This document shows, piece by piece, positions 43,061 to 50,882 of a DNA stretch of 64,000 bases. This DNA comes from Fructobacillus apis (lineage in GTDB: Bacteria > Bacillota > Bacilli > Lactobacillales > Lactobacillaceae), in contig NZ_JAMWYK010000001.1 of NCBI RefSeq assembly GCF_023893635.1, positions 62,001 through 126,000 of the forward strand. The letters run 5' to 3'. The stretch's first letter is position 1. Each line of letters starts with the position of its first letter. The notes beneath the pieces were generated by a model. It made no database searches and was not told the DNA's origin. It saw only the letters and a program-made list of their open reading frames with translations. Made by a program: the position numbers and the translations under genes.

Positions 43061-44596
43061 TTATCCTTCAAAAGTTCCTTCTTCAATTGCTTTTTTGCAG
43101 TTTGAAACCACTGCGAAGTCACCGATGTAAGGCACGTCGACGCCGTCGACCTTCTGGTAAGGGTCTTCCCCCTTACCGGCAACGACCACCAGGTCGTCAG
43201 AACCGGCAAGTGCCACGGCTTCGTTGATGGCCTTGATGCGGTCCATCTGGTAGTTGATTGTGAGCGCGTCGTTTGTGATGGCGTCCGCGATGACCTGGGC
43301 GATATCTTCTGGCTTTTCAAACTGGGGATCGTCGGCCGTCAAGAAGACGGTGTCGGCTTGCTTGGACAAAACCTTGGCGAAGTCCAAACGACGGGAGACC
43401 CCCTTGTTACCGGGCGCCCCCAAGACGACGATGACCTGCCCCTTTGGTGACTGCTTCTTGGCGAAGGCCAAGAGCGCGTTCAAAGACGTGTAGTTGTGGG
43501 CGTAGTCGACGAAGGCGACACCGTGTCCAGGCAGTGCAAGTGAAAGCATGCGACCTGGGATGGTCACTTCGTCCAATCCCTTCTTCATGGCGGGTTGCTT
43601 GGCGTCAGCCAAGGCCGTCATCATCAGAGAAGCCACGGCGTTTTCCTCGTTGAAGTCACCGGGAAGGTTCAGACGGTAAGAACCGCTCACTTGCGCGAGT
43701 TCCTTCTTGTCGGCCAAATCCTTGGCTTCAAAGTAGGAGTCGTGCAGTTCGGACTTTTGGGATTCGAACAAAACCGTTGGCTTGAAGTTCGCCTTCTGGC
43801 ATTCCGCGCCCTTGCGGTTATAAGTTAGGACCTGGTCGTGCTTCGAGGCGGCACGGTCAAAGATTTCTTCGAAGTGGTCCATCCCCGCGTTCAAGATGAC
43901 CGCGTCGGAGTGGTCCAGAAGCATTTCCTTGTGTGCCAGGTAGTCGGCGAAGGTTGGATGCTCGTTTGGTCCGATGTGGTCGGGTGAGATGTTCAGGAAA
44001 GCCCCAACGTTGTAACGCAGGCCGTAGACTCGGTTCTTCAGGTAGGCCTGGGAGGACACTTCCATGATGAGGTGCGTCATGCCGTTGTCGACGGCGCGGG
44101 CCATGTCCTTGAAGAGCTCATAGGACTCGGGCGTGGTGAGGTCGGACTTCTTTTTGTCTTCTAGATTAGGGCCGACGATGCGGTCGACCGTGGAGAAGAG
44201 CGCGGTCTTGCCCTGGGTCGCTTCGTTGAGAATGGCATGGGCGAAATAGGCCGCGGTGGTCTTCCCCTTGGTACCGGTGAAGGCACCGATCCAGAGTTTT
44301 TGTTGTGGGTAGCCGAAGTAAGCGGCCGAGAGGACGGCGAGTGCCTTTTGGGTGTCTGAAACGAGCCAGAGCGGCGCTTCGATACCGTAGTCGTGGTCGG
44401 AAACGATACCGGTCACGCCGGCAACACCATCGAGGTAGGATTTCTTGAAGGCGCCTTTGACGACGAAGAGCGTGTTGTCTTGCACTTGGCGGGAGTCGTA
44501 GTGCATAAAGGCGAAATCGTGGTCGAAGGCGGGGGCTTCGATAAGGAGATGATGCTCGTCGAGGAGCGTTGTCACTTGTTTTGAAGTAATAATCAT
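43061..44596 (-). CDS. murE: UDP-N-acetylmuramoyl-tripeptide synthetase, L-lysine-adding type
   Basis: A 511-aa Mur ligase adding the third stem-peptide residue. The ATP loop is GAFTGTKGKTTAAYF near 110. The LIMEVSSQAYLKNRVYG motif is typical of L-lysine-adding MurE, and the substrate motif reads TADDPQFE instead of the DNPR of diaminopimelate-adding enzymes. Hence the wall probably has lysine at position 3. The start has no clear Shine-Dalgarno. An extended -10 (TGGTATAAT, hexamer 44606-44611) lies only nine bases upstream. Confidence 0.94.
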   Translation of the reverse strand: MIITSKQVTTLLDEHHLLIEAPAFDHDFAFMHYDSRQVQDNTLFVVKGAFKKSYLDGVAGVTGIVSDHDYGIEAPLWLVSDTQKALAVLSAAYFGYPQQKLWIGAFTGTKGKTTAAYFAHAILNEATQGKTALFSTVDRIVGPNLEDKKKSDLTTPESYELFKDMARAVDNGMTHLIMEVSSQAYLKNRVYGLRYNVGAFLNISPDHIGPNEHPTFADYLAHKEMLLDHSDAVILNAGMDHFEEIFDRAASKHDQVLTYNRKGAECQKANFKPTVLFESQKSELHDSYFEAKDLADKKELAQVSGSYRLNLPGDFNEENAVASLMMTALADAKQPAMKKGLDEVTIPGRMLSLALPGHGVAFVDYAHNYTSLNALLAFAKKQSPKGQVIVVLGAPGNKGVSRRLDFAKVLSKQADTVFLTADDPQFEKPEDIAQVIADAITNDALTINYQMDRIKAINEAVALAGSDDLVVVAGKGEDPYQKVDGVDVPYIGDFAVVSNCKKAIEEGTFEG

Positions 44597-44652
44597 AGTG
44601 CCTATATTATACCATTTTGCCTTCTAAAAAAGGCTGTTCAAAATGAAAAAAC

Positions 44653-44671
44653 GACGGCTGTACCAGCCGTC
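44653..44671 (-). terminator. Terminator downstream of the antiporter gene
   Basis: GACGGCTG, loop TAC, CAGCCGTC, with a GTTTTTT run on the minus strand. It lies more than 200 bp after the antiporter stop, with the 22-bp repeats in between. No gene is visible in 44672-44801. Confidence 0.65.
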
Positions 44672-44801
44672 TTCTTTCGAATGTCAATTTATTCTGCTTT
44701 GATTCACGAAGCGTGCACGAACCGCTCTATTTCTCCCAGTTATCCACCAAAACGGCGGACGAAAGGCAGCGGATGCACACGCTCGCTTGCTCATCGACCG
44801 C

Positions 44802-44867
44802 AAGCAACAACATTATCAGCCGCAACCAACAACATTATCGGCCCTAACCAACAACATTACCGCTTCA
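44802..44867. repeat. Three 22-bp tandem repeats downstream of the antiporter
   Basis: Units at 44802-44823, 44824-44845 and 44846-44867 share AACCAACAACATTATCRGCC with small changes. They lie in the antiporter 3' untranslated region, ten bases from the stop codon. Confidence 0.75.
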
Positions 44868-44877
44868 AAACCACCAC

Positions 44878-46029
44878 TTACCCCCGCTTCATCAACGGTT
44901 TCAAGGCGATTGGTGTGAAGATTGTCGTCAATAGGATGACCAGCACCATGTCCGTGTAGAACTGGCGTCCGACGAGCGAAGCGGCCAGTGCCAGGTCCAA
45001 GATCACCAGGGCCATCTCCCCTCTTGAGACCATCCCGATTCCAACAACGGTCGCATCGGACTTTGACAGGCCGGTCCAAAAGGACGAGAAGTAAGCGCCA
45101 AAGTACTTAGTCAAAATGGCGAGTACCGTAAGCGCAATCACTAGAATCCAAGAATTACCGAGCCCATCGAAGGCGACCTTCAGCCCGATGTTCACGAAGA
45201 AAACCGGGATAAAGACCGTGTTTCCAATCAGTGTTATGGCGTGTTCGATACTTGCTTCGCCCTGCTGGCGGGAGAAAATAACCCCGACCATGAAGGCCAT
45301 GATGGCGCCCGAAAGTCCCAATTCCTCAGCACCAAACGCCGTCGCTAAAATGAGCACGAATGTCAGCGTCAACACCAACCCCGGTTGTGGAATCCGAGAA
45401 AGCAAAGGCAAAACGCGTGGTAATCCAAAAGATAGGAGCGCTAAAACAGCAGCCACTACCACAATCATGAAGAGCGTGTCGCCCGTTACGCCAAGGCCAA
45501 GCAACGACTTCGTTCCAACGCCGAAGACCGTTTGGAAGACCGTCCACATGAAGACGGCGATGATGTCGTCTAAGACGGCTGCCCCAAGGATGGTCGCACC
45601 GGCGTCGGATTTCAGCTTCCCGTATTCCGTTAGGATTTGTGCGGTGATGGACACCGAAGTGGCGGAAAAGAGCACCGCCCAAAGTAAAGCGGTCTCATTG
45701 CCGTGGCCCATCAAACGGCCGAAGAAAAAGAAGACGACAAAGGGTGTGACAACCCCGGCCAAAGCGACTGCGACCGCCTGTTTCAAGTGGCGCTTGAGCA
45801 AACCGAAGTCCGATTCGATTCCGGCTAAGAACATTAAGAGCAAGAGGCCCATCTCGGCCCAGTGCTCACTTGCACTGTTTGCTTCCAGAAAATGGAGGCC
45901 GGCGGGACCTAAGACCAACCCGGCCCCAATCTGTCCGACGACGGCCGGAAGGCCGACTTTTTCAGCTAAGTATCCCAGCAATAAAGCAAAAAACAGCATG
46001 CTGGCTAAAGTAATTCCCGTCATAATCAT
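44878..46029 (-). CDS. Cation:proton antiporter (CPA2, KefB/NapA-like)
   Basis: A 383-aa integral membrane antiporter with about 12 hydrophobic segments from residue 5 to 378. The GYLAEKVGLPAVVGQIGAGLVLGPAGL start, LMFLAGIESDFGLLKR near 66-81, and FSATSVSITAQIL and GAAVLDDII in the central region are typical of CPA2 Na+/H+ or K+/H+ exchangers. No RCK/TrkA-N regulatory domain is fused, so this is the short form. Ion specificity cannot be read from the sequence. Confidence 0.93.
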   Translation of the reverse strand: MIMTGITLASMLFFALLLGYLAEKVGLPAVVGQIGAGLVLGPAGLHFLEANSASEHWAEMGLLLLMFLAGIESDFGLLKRHLKQAVAVALAGVVTPFVVFFFFGRLMGHGNETALLWAVLFSATSVSITAQILTEYGKLKSDAGATILGAAVLDDIIAVFMWTVFQTVFGVGTKSLLGLGVTGDTLFMIVVVAAVLALLSFGLPRVLPLLSRIPQPGLVLTLTFVLILATAFGAEELGLSGAIMAFMVGVIFSRQQGEASIEHAITLIGNTVFIPVFFVNIGLKVAFDGLGNSWILVIALTVLAILTKYFGAYFSSFWTGLSKSDATVVGIGMVSRGEMALVILDLALAASLVGRQFYTDMVLVILLTTIFTPIALKPLMKRG

Positions 46030-46050
46030 CCTTTCATTGCAAAGAAAAAA

Positions 46051-46069
46051 GGCCGTCTCAAAGACCGCC
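46051..46069 (-). terminator. dusB terminator, just ahead of the antiporter gene
   Basis: GGCGGTCT/AGACGGCC stem with one mismatch, then TTTTTT on the minus strand. Confidence 0.5.
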
Positions 46070-46172
46070 TAACTCCCCCGTTAGACTAGTCCTCGAGTAC
46101 GACCTCGACCAAAAACGTGTGTATCAAATTAATTCTATTTTAGCATAAATGGTGTTTGCCAGCCACAGCACT

Positions 46173-47204
46173 CTAGCGCTGTTCCTTCTCCCACTTCACC
46201 AAGTCTTCTTCGTGTTCGGCGAGTAAGGCACGAACCTCGTCCGTCGAGTGCGTTTCCATCAACGCTTGACGGAGCTTGGCCGCGTGGGCAAAGCCGCGGA
46301 GGTAGATCTTGAAGTAGCGCTTCAAGGCTTCGAAGTGCTTTGGCGTAACCGTGTTGTTCACTTCGTCGAAGAGCTCAAGCTGTAGCTTCAGCAAGTCAAT
46401 CGATTCGGACAGCTTGTGTTCGCGCTCTTCGTGGTTGAAGGCGTATGGGTCTTCCAAGACACCACGACCGATCATAATCCCGTCGACACCCGGGTGGGCG
46501 GCGGCGAGTTCGAGCCCGTGCTTGAAGTTCTTGATGTCCCCGTTGATTTGGAGCAGCGTGTTTGGCGCGTACTTGTCGCGCAAAGCGACGATGTCGTCAA
46601 TCAGTTCGAAGTGGGCGTCGGCCTTGGACATCTCCTTACGCGTGCGCAGGTGGATGGTCAAAACTTGAACGTCGGCCTGGAGAATCTTCGTCAGCCATTC
46701 TTCGTACTCGTCGATGCGGTAGAAGCCGAGACGGGTCTTAACGGAAACGGGCAGGCCGGATTCCTTGGCGGCGTCGATCAGAGCCAAAGCCGTGTCGTGG
46801 TGACGAATCAGGTCGGAACCGGCGGAGTTCTTGATGACGGTTCCGTCGGGGCACCCCATGTTCAAGTCGACGGCTTCGTAGCCCATTTCTGGGAGCAACT
46901 TGGCAGCGCCGGCGATGACTTCGGGCTTGGAGCCCCAGATTTGGGCGATGGGCATTTCTTCGCCATCGGCAACCGCTAAGCGGCCTTGGACGGAGAACTT
47001 GGCCTCGGGGTGAACCATGGAGGCGGCGTTCGTGAATTCCGTGTAGTAGATGTTGGGGCCGCCGGCTTTGGCGACGACGCGGCGGAAGATGGTGTCGGTG
47101 ACGGCTTCCATGGGCGCCATGGAAAAGAATGGGCGCGGTGTGCCGTCTGAGTTTTTGGCGGAATCAACCACCTTTTGCCAGTATGCTGACTTTGCTTGTC
47201 GCAT
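46173..47204 (-). CDS. tRNA-dihydrouridine synthase, DusB-like
   Basis: A 343-aa FMN enzyme reducing uridines in tRNA D-loops. It has the TIM barrel start FFSMAPMEAVTDTIFRR, the YTEFTNA strand, and the catalytic Cys in DLNMGCPDGTVIKNSAGS. SVKTRLGF and the FMN phosphate site GIMIGRGVLEDPYAF are also clear. The C-terminal helical tRNA-binding domain is present. The family is sure. The exact target uridines are not. Confidence 0.94.
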   Translation of the reverse strand: MRQAKSAYWQKVVDSAKNSDGTPRPFFSMAPMEAVTDTIFRRVVAKAGGPNIYYTEFTNAASMVHPEAKFSVQGRLAVADGEEMPIAQIWGSKPEVIAGAAKLLPEMGYEAVDLNMGCPDGTVIKNSAGSDLIRHHDTALALIDAAKESGLPVSVKTRLGFYRIDEYEEWLTKILQADVQVLTIHLRTRKEMSKADAHFELIDDIVALRDKYAPNTLLQINGDIKNFKHGLELAAAHPGVDGIMIGRGVLEDPYAFNHEEREHKLSESIDLLKLQLELFDEVNNTVTPKHFEALKRYFKIYLRGFAHAAKLRQALMETHSTDEVRALLAEHEEDLVKWEKEQR

Positions 47205-47379
47205 GAGAGCTCCTTTTTGGCCCGAGTGGGCTATCGTGAGATTAACTAATATAGTTTAGCACGATTTGCCTGCCCTTTCAAAAGCTGGTCCAGACCGCTT
47301 GCGAGCGGCCCAGCTTCGCACTTCAACCACCGGTGTGCCATGCCGTTTATCCGGCCCCGCTTCTCACCCATATAAAAAC

Positions 47380-47403
47380 GCCAGCCGACATCCGTCAGCT
47401 GGC
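47380..47403 (-). terminator. rdgB terminator
   Basis: GCCAGC/GCTGGC stem with a 12-nt loop and GTTTTT on the minus strand. The gap 47205-47379 is GC-rich and shows no gene. Confidence 0.6.
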
Positions 47404-47413
47404 TTAAAACGAG

Positions 47414-48016
47414 TTATTGCTTTGAAACGGCCTCGATTAGAGCACGGAGTGCCCGTGAACGATCGTGGTAGTCGAGGACCTCTTCTAACGGCATCGCAGA
47501 TAGTGTCTGCCCGTTCTCCCCCAAGATGATGTCCGTGATACCACCGAGTTCCGGTCCCCCGTGGGGTTCGTGCGCAATGGCAACGCCACCACGCTCGGCA
47601 ACAACAACCACTTTCCCTTCGGGTGAAACCAAGGCCATCGTGGCCAAGAAGTACGCACCCCGCTTCTCATCGGGTACGTCTTTATATAAGTCCAACAGGT
47701 AGCGGTTGATGTTTTCAGAACCAGACAGACCGAGCTCCTTCATCTCACGGGCGGCCGTCACGCCGAAACGGTCCGGAAAGGCCTCCAGGAAGAAGCCGGT
47801 GTCGTCGGCCAGCACCCACTCATCTGGCAGGTACTGGTGGACAAAGTTGGCCTTGGCCTTGGCGTTGTCCTCGAGGCTGTCCTCGGATTCGGCCGGAAAG
47901 GCCAAGCGCTTACCGAGCACCTCTTCGTAGCCAACCACTTCCTGGTCGAGCAAGGCGCCGAACTTTTTCAGCTCCATGATTTTCTTTTGGTTATTCGTGG
48001 CAAATACGAAGCGCAT
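47414..48016 (-). CDS. rdgB: RdgB/HAM1-type XTP/dITP diphosphatase
   Basis: A 200-aa house-cleaning pyrophosphatase removing non-canonical purine triphosphates. The nucleotide site starts with VFATNNQKKIMELKKF, the substrate Glu/Asp are in AFPAESEDSLEDNAKAKA, and VLADDTGFFLEAFPDRFGV replaces the usual ADDSG-LxVDALxGxPG. The C-terminal HDRSRALRAL is conserved. The altered second motif places it in a lactic-acid-bacterial branch, so substrate range could differ. Confidence 0.85.
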   Translation of the reverse strand: MRFVFATNNQKKIMELKKFGALLDQEVVGYEEVLGKRLAFPAESEDSLEDNAKAKANFVHQYLPDEWVLADDTGFFLEAFPDRFGVTAAREMKELGLSGSENINRYLLDLYKDVPDEKRGAYFLATMALVSPEGKVVVVAERGGVAIAHEPHGGPELGGITDIILGENGQTLSAMPLEEVLDYHDRSRALRALIEAVSKQ

Positions 48017-48148
48017 GCCTGCCCCCTCTTACATTCGAACACCGAAAAATCGGTCCTGGTCGCCCCGGACTTTGACAGCCGGCGGAGCCATCTGGATACG
48101 AACCAAGGCGCCCCAGCAATTCTGCTAAGGCGCCTCATTTTCGATTAC

Positions 48149-49171
48149 TTACAAATTCAAGTTTTCTAGCAGCTTCACCTTGGTGACTTCACCGGCGTAA
48201 AGCGTCTTTACCGAACCGTCGTCCTGTTTGATTTCAAGACCAGCTTGGTCCGAAACGCCCTGTACCTCACCGGCGATGACATCTTGTCCGACTTGAACGG
48301 ACACCGATTTGCCAATGAGGAGGGAGCGCTTGCGATAGTCTTCCAGGTAACGACCATCCAAGTAGTCGTCCCCCATCTTGATGAGCGCGAGCGTGAACTG
48401 GGCGAGCAGCAAGTTCCAGTCGACCCAAGCTTCCTTGGTGGTCAAGACGGAACCAGCTTTCTGCGAAATCTCATCCGGATAGTCAGCCGGTAAGATGTTC
48501 ACGAAGAAGCCAATCACGAGGGCCGTGTACTGCTGGGTTTCCATGTCGAAAACCGCTTCGGTGATGATACCACCGACCTTGTGGCGGTTGATGATCAAAT
48601 CATTCACCCACTTCAGGTCGACGGAAACTTTTGGAAAGTTTTGCTCAATCACCTGGGCAATGACAACGGCCGCCGATGTGGTGAGCAAGCTGGCCACGAC
48701 CTGGTTCTTTTCCTTAATCGGCAAGGACAAGGAAATGTAGAGCCCGTGGTCCTTTGGCGCAAAGAAGGCGCGACCGCGACGACCGTACCCCGCGCCCATC
48801 GTCCGTGAGGAGAAGAGCGTGGGGTTTTCAGCGGGATGCTTGGCCAAGTAGTCCTTGGCATCGGTCTGTGTGGAGGCGGTATTTTCGACAATTTCAATCT
48901 TGTCGAAGGCCTGCTTGCCGTGGCTCAGACCGTTCAAGTAGTGGGTCACAACCCGCTGGTCGATGTGGTTGGAACGCATGTAGGCGTAGCCCGTCTTCTT
49001 CTTAGAAGTGATGACGTGCCCGTCTTTTTGCAGGGACTTCACGGCCTTCCAGACGGATTCACGGCTGATGTCCAAGTCCTGGGCCAGTTGGTCACCAGAA
49101 ACATAGGAACCAACGTGTTCCAGGAGGTCTTGTAAGACTCGGTCTTTTGTTTTCAACTTTGCGTCTGCCAT
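48149..49171 (-). CDS. birA: Biotin--protein ligase / biotin operon repressor
   Basis: A 340-aa bifunctional BirA. The N-terminal winged HTH (about 12-60, YVSGDQLAQDLDISRESVWKAVKSL) binds operators. The ligase domain has SSRTMGAGYGRRGRAFF (biotinyl-AMP loop), LKWVNDLIINRHKVGGI and a C-terminal SH3-like domain. ATG 49171 with GGAG is preferred to an in-frame TTG four codons upstream. It is 29 bp downstream of bioY, so the repressor is made in the operon it controls. Confidence 0.95.
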   Translation of the reverse strand: MADAKLKTKDRVLQDLLEHVGSYVSGDQLAQDLDISRESVWKAVKSLQKDGHVITSKKKTGYAYMRSNHIDQRVVTHYLNGLSHGKQAFDKIEIVENTASTQTDAKDYLAKHPAENPTLFSSRTMGAGYGRRGRAFFAPKDHGLYISLSLPIKEKNQVVASLLTTSAAVVIAQVIEQNFPKVSVDLKWVNDLIINRHKVGGIITEAVFDMETQQYTALVIGFFVNILPADYPDEISQKAGSVLTTKEAWVDWNLLLAQFTLALIKMGDDYLDGRYLEDYRKRSLLIGKSVSVQVGQDVIAGEVQGVSDQAGLEIKQDDGSVKTLYAGEVTKVKLLENLNL

Positions 49172-49200
49172 GGCAATCTCCAACGTGTTTTTGCTTACTC

Positions 49201-49755
49201 TTACTTTACCCGACTTTGGATGGCCGTGGCAACTGTTGTGGCGATAAAGACCTTAATCATGTCGCCGGGTACAAAGGCCATGTTTCCAAGGTAGGCCTTG
49301 AAGAAGTCCATGTGGGCCACGTGAGCCAACCAAGCGGATCCCAATCCGAAGACCAAGACCATGTCCAAGATGAAAATCAAGGCAAATGAGAGGAAGAAGT
49401 TTGGCATCAAAGCGCCTTCCTTCTTCGGAACAAAGCGGGCCAAGAAGGCAAAGGCTGCTGGTTGGAACAACCAGGCCCAAATGTATCCGGCCGTTGGTCC
49501 GACCAAGGAAGCCATCCCACCGTGTCCACCGGTCAAAACAGGCATTCCGATGGCAATCATCATAATGAAGATGGCCATGACAGCTGAACCGCGGCGTGCG
49601 CCAAGGAGCAATGAAATGAGCATGACCGCGACGTTTTGCAAGACAATGGGAACGGGGATGAAGCCGACGGGGATGGCAGGCACCATCGCAAAGACAATGA
49701 GGAGGGCCAAAAAGACCGCGTCAATGGTTAAGTTACGTACTTTTGAATGATTCAT
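49201..49755 (-). CDS. bioY: Biotin transporter BioY
   Basis: A 184-aa substrate-binding S component for biotin uptake, with six predicted membrane helices. Family blocks are PVPIVLQNVAVMLISLLLGARRG and GGHGGMASLVGPTAGYIWAW. In lactic acid bacteria it usually works with the shared ECF energy-coupling module encoded elsewhere. AAGGAG precedes the ATG. No biotin synthesis genes are seen, consistent with auxotrophy. Confidence 0.95.
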   Translation of the reverse strand: MNHSKVRNLTIDAVFLALLIVFAMVPAIPVGFIPVPIVLQNVAVMLISLLLGARRGSAVMAIFIMMIAIGMPVLTGGHGGMASLVGPTAGYIWAWLFQPAAFAFLARFVPKKEGALMPNFFLSFALIFILDMVLVFGLGSAWLAHVAHMDFFKAYLGNMAFVPGDMIKVFIATTVATAIQSRVK

Positions 49756-49773
49756 AATTCTCTCCTTAAATTA

Positions 49774-49803
49774 AGTAACCTAATTATATTTATAAGGGTT
49801 ACT
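49774..49803 (-). promoter_or_regulatory. Putative BirA operator over the bioY-birA promoter
   Basis: A perfect inverted repeat AGTAACC-N16-GGTTACT. A TATAAT lies inside the 16-bp spacer on the minus strand. The architecture (short arms, 14-16-bp spacer) is that of BirA operators, and bound BirA-biotinyl-AMP would cover the -10 box. Confidence 0.75.
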
Positions 49804-49843
49804 AAAAGTCAAGCCCGCCCCTGACTTTTTCGGGCACAAAAAA

Positions 49844-49866
49844 AAGGAATCCCCTCGGGATTCCTT
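49844..49866 (-). terminator. yutD terminator
   Basis: AAGGAATCCC/GGGATTCCTT stem with a tight loop and a T-run on the minus strand. Confidence 0.85.
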
Positions 49867-49880
49867 TTATATCAAGCGCT

Positions 49881-50867
49881 TTACTTTCGTTCTTGAATCG
49901 TGAAATGACGCTTTTTCTTGGCAGTTTTTGGCTTACCGTCCTGATTTTGGGCTGGCTTTTGCTGCTTTTGATTGTTGTTTTGCTTTGACTTCGCCTGGGC
50001 CGATTGCTTTTTCTGGTTGGGCTTGTTGGCAGAAGCCGGCTTGTTTGGCGCCGCTTGCTTCTGACCTTGGCCCTGGCCCTGCTTTGACGCAGCGTCCTTT
50101 GGCTTACGGTTATTCCGGCGGCGTCGGCGCTTCTTGGGCTTACCATCCCCCTCGTTTCCACCTGCGTTTGGCTTCGTCCCTTGGTTTGGCTTTGCACCTT
50201 GATTGCTTTGGTTTGGTTTTGCCGCCGGTTGATTCTTCTTTTCTTCGTCCTTGTTCTTGGTCGTGAAGCGGTGGCGACGCTTGGATTGCCCTTGCTTCCC
50301 CTGCTTCTTTTGCGCTTCCTGCTTCTCGTTTTCACGTTCGGAACGGCGCTTCCCGTTTGGACGGTTCTTTCGGTTCGAATGGTTGTTCTTGCCGTTTCCA
50401 TTTGAACCGGACTTTTTGTGCTTCTTTTGAGAAGCCTGGCGTTCCTTGCGCTTTTGTTCTTGCTCTTCTTCCCAGTAGGCCAGGTAGTCCTTGGCCGCGC
50501 GTGGACGGAAGGCAACGGTTTCGTTTTGCAAGATGAAGTACGGCGCACCGAAGTTTACCGTTTCGTACAGGTAATCGGCCAGCGTGTTGATCTTCTGGTC
50601 GGCTGGCACCTCTCGCTCTTCGTGGTAGAAACCACGGAGGCGAAGCTGTCCAGCGGACAGGTCACCAACGATGTAGTCGTATTGCTTCAACAAAGGCGTG
50701 TAGCGGAGTGCCAAACCTTCTTCTGAAAAGGCTTCCTTAAAGTCATCCACCAACACGAGCTTCATGCCGTCAACGCCAATCTCGTCACCAAAACGAGACA
50801 CGTCGAATTCGGCCTGCCGCTTTTGTTGTTGCTCGATTGTCTTATCTTTTAAGGTTGCGTGATCCAT
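49881..50867 (-). CDS. yutD: YutD-like protein with a long basic low-complexity tail
   Basis: A 328-aa protein whose first 120 residues are the YutD (DUF1027) domain: KLVLVDDFKEAFSEEGLALRYT, LLKQYDYIVGDLSAGQLRLRGF, INTLADYLYETVNFGAPYFIL. The remaining 200 residues are almost only Lys, Arg, Gln, Asn, Pro and Gly, with KKRRRRRNNRK-like blocks, very likely disordered and able to bind RNA. It follows yunD by 15 bp without its own Shine-Dalgarno, suggesting coupled translation. Function is unknown. Confidence 0.85.
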   Translation of the reverse strand: MDHATLKDKTIEQQQKRQAEFDVSRFGDEIGVDGMKLVLVDDFKEAFSEEGLALRYTPLLKQYDYIVGDLSAGQLRLRGFYHEEREVPADQKINTLADYLYETVNFGAPYFILQNETVAFRPRAAKDYLAYWEEEQEQKRKERQASQKKHKKSGSNGNGKNNHSNRKNRPNGKRRSERENEKQEAQKKQGKQGQSKRRHRFTTKNKDEEKKNQPAAKPNQSNQGAKPNQGTKPNAGGNEGDGKPKKRRRRRNNRKPKDAASKQGQGQGQKQAAPNKPASANKPNQKKQSAQAKSKQNNNQKQQKPAQNQDGKPKTAKKKRHFTIQERK

Positions 50868-50882
50868 CGAATTACTGACAGT

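Noticed and set aside
44802-44867. CRISPR-like array
   Set aside because: The 22-bp units are directly adjacent without spacers, and no cas genes are near. The same applies to the 34-bp units at 34231-34332.
45116-46072. A 318-codon plus-strand open frame
   Set aside because: It is antisense to the antiporter gene, has a composition of Lys, Ser, Pro and Thr expected from a reverse-frame reading of hydrophobic codons, and lacks a ribosome site.
49802-50548. A 248-codon minus-strand frame rich in Ser, Arg and Thr
   Set aside because: It is a shifted frame of the low-complexity part of yutD, and it runs through the terminator.
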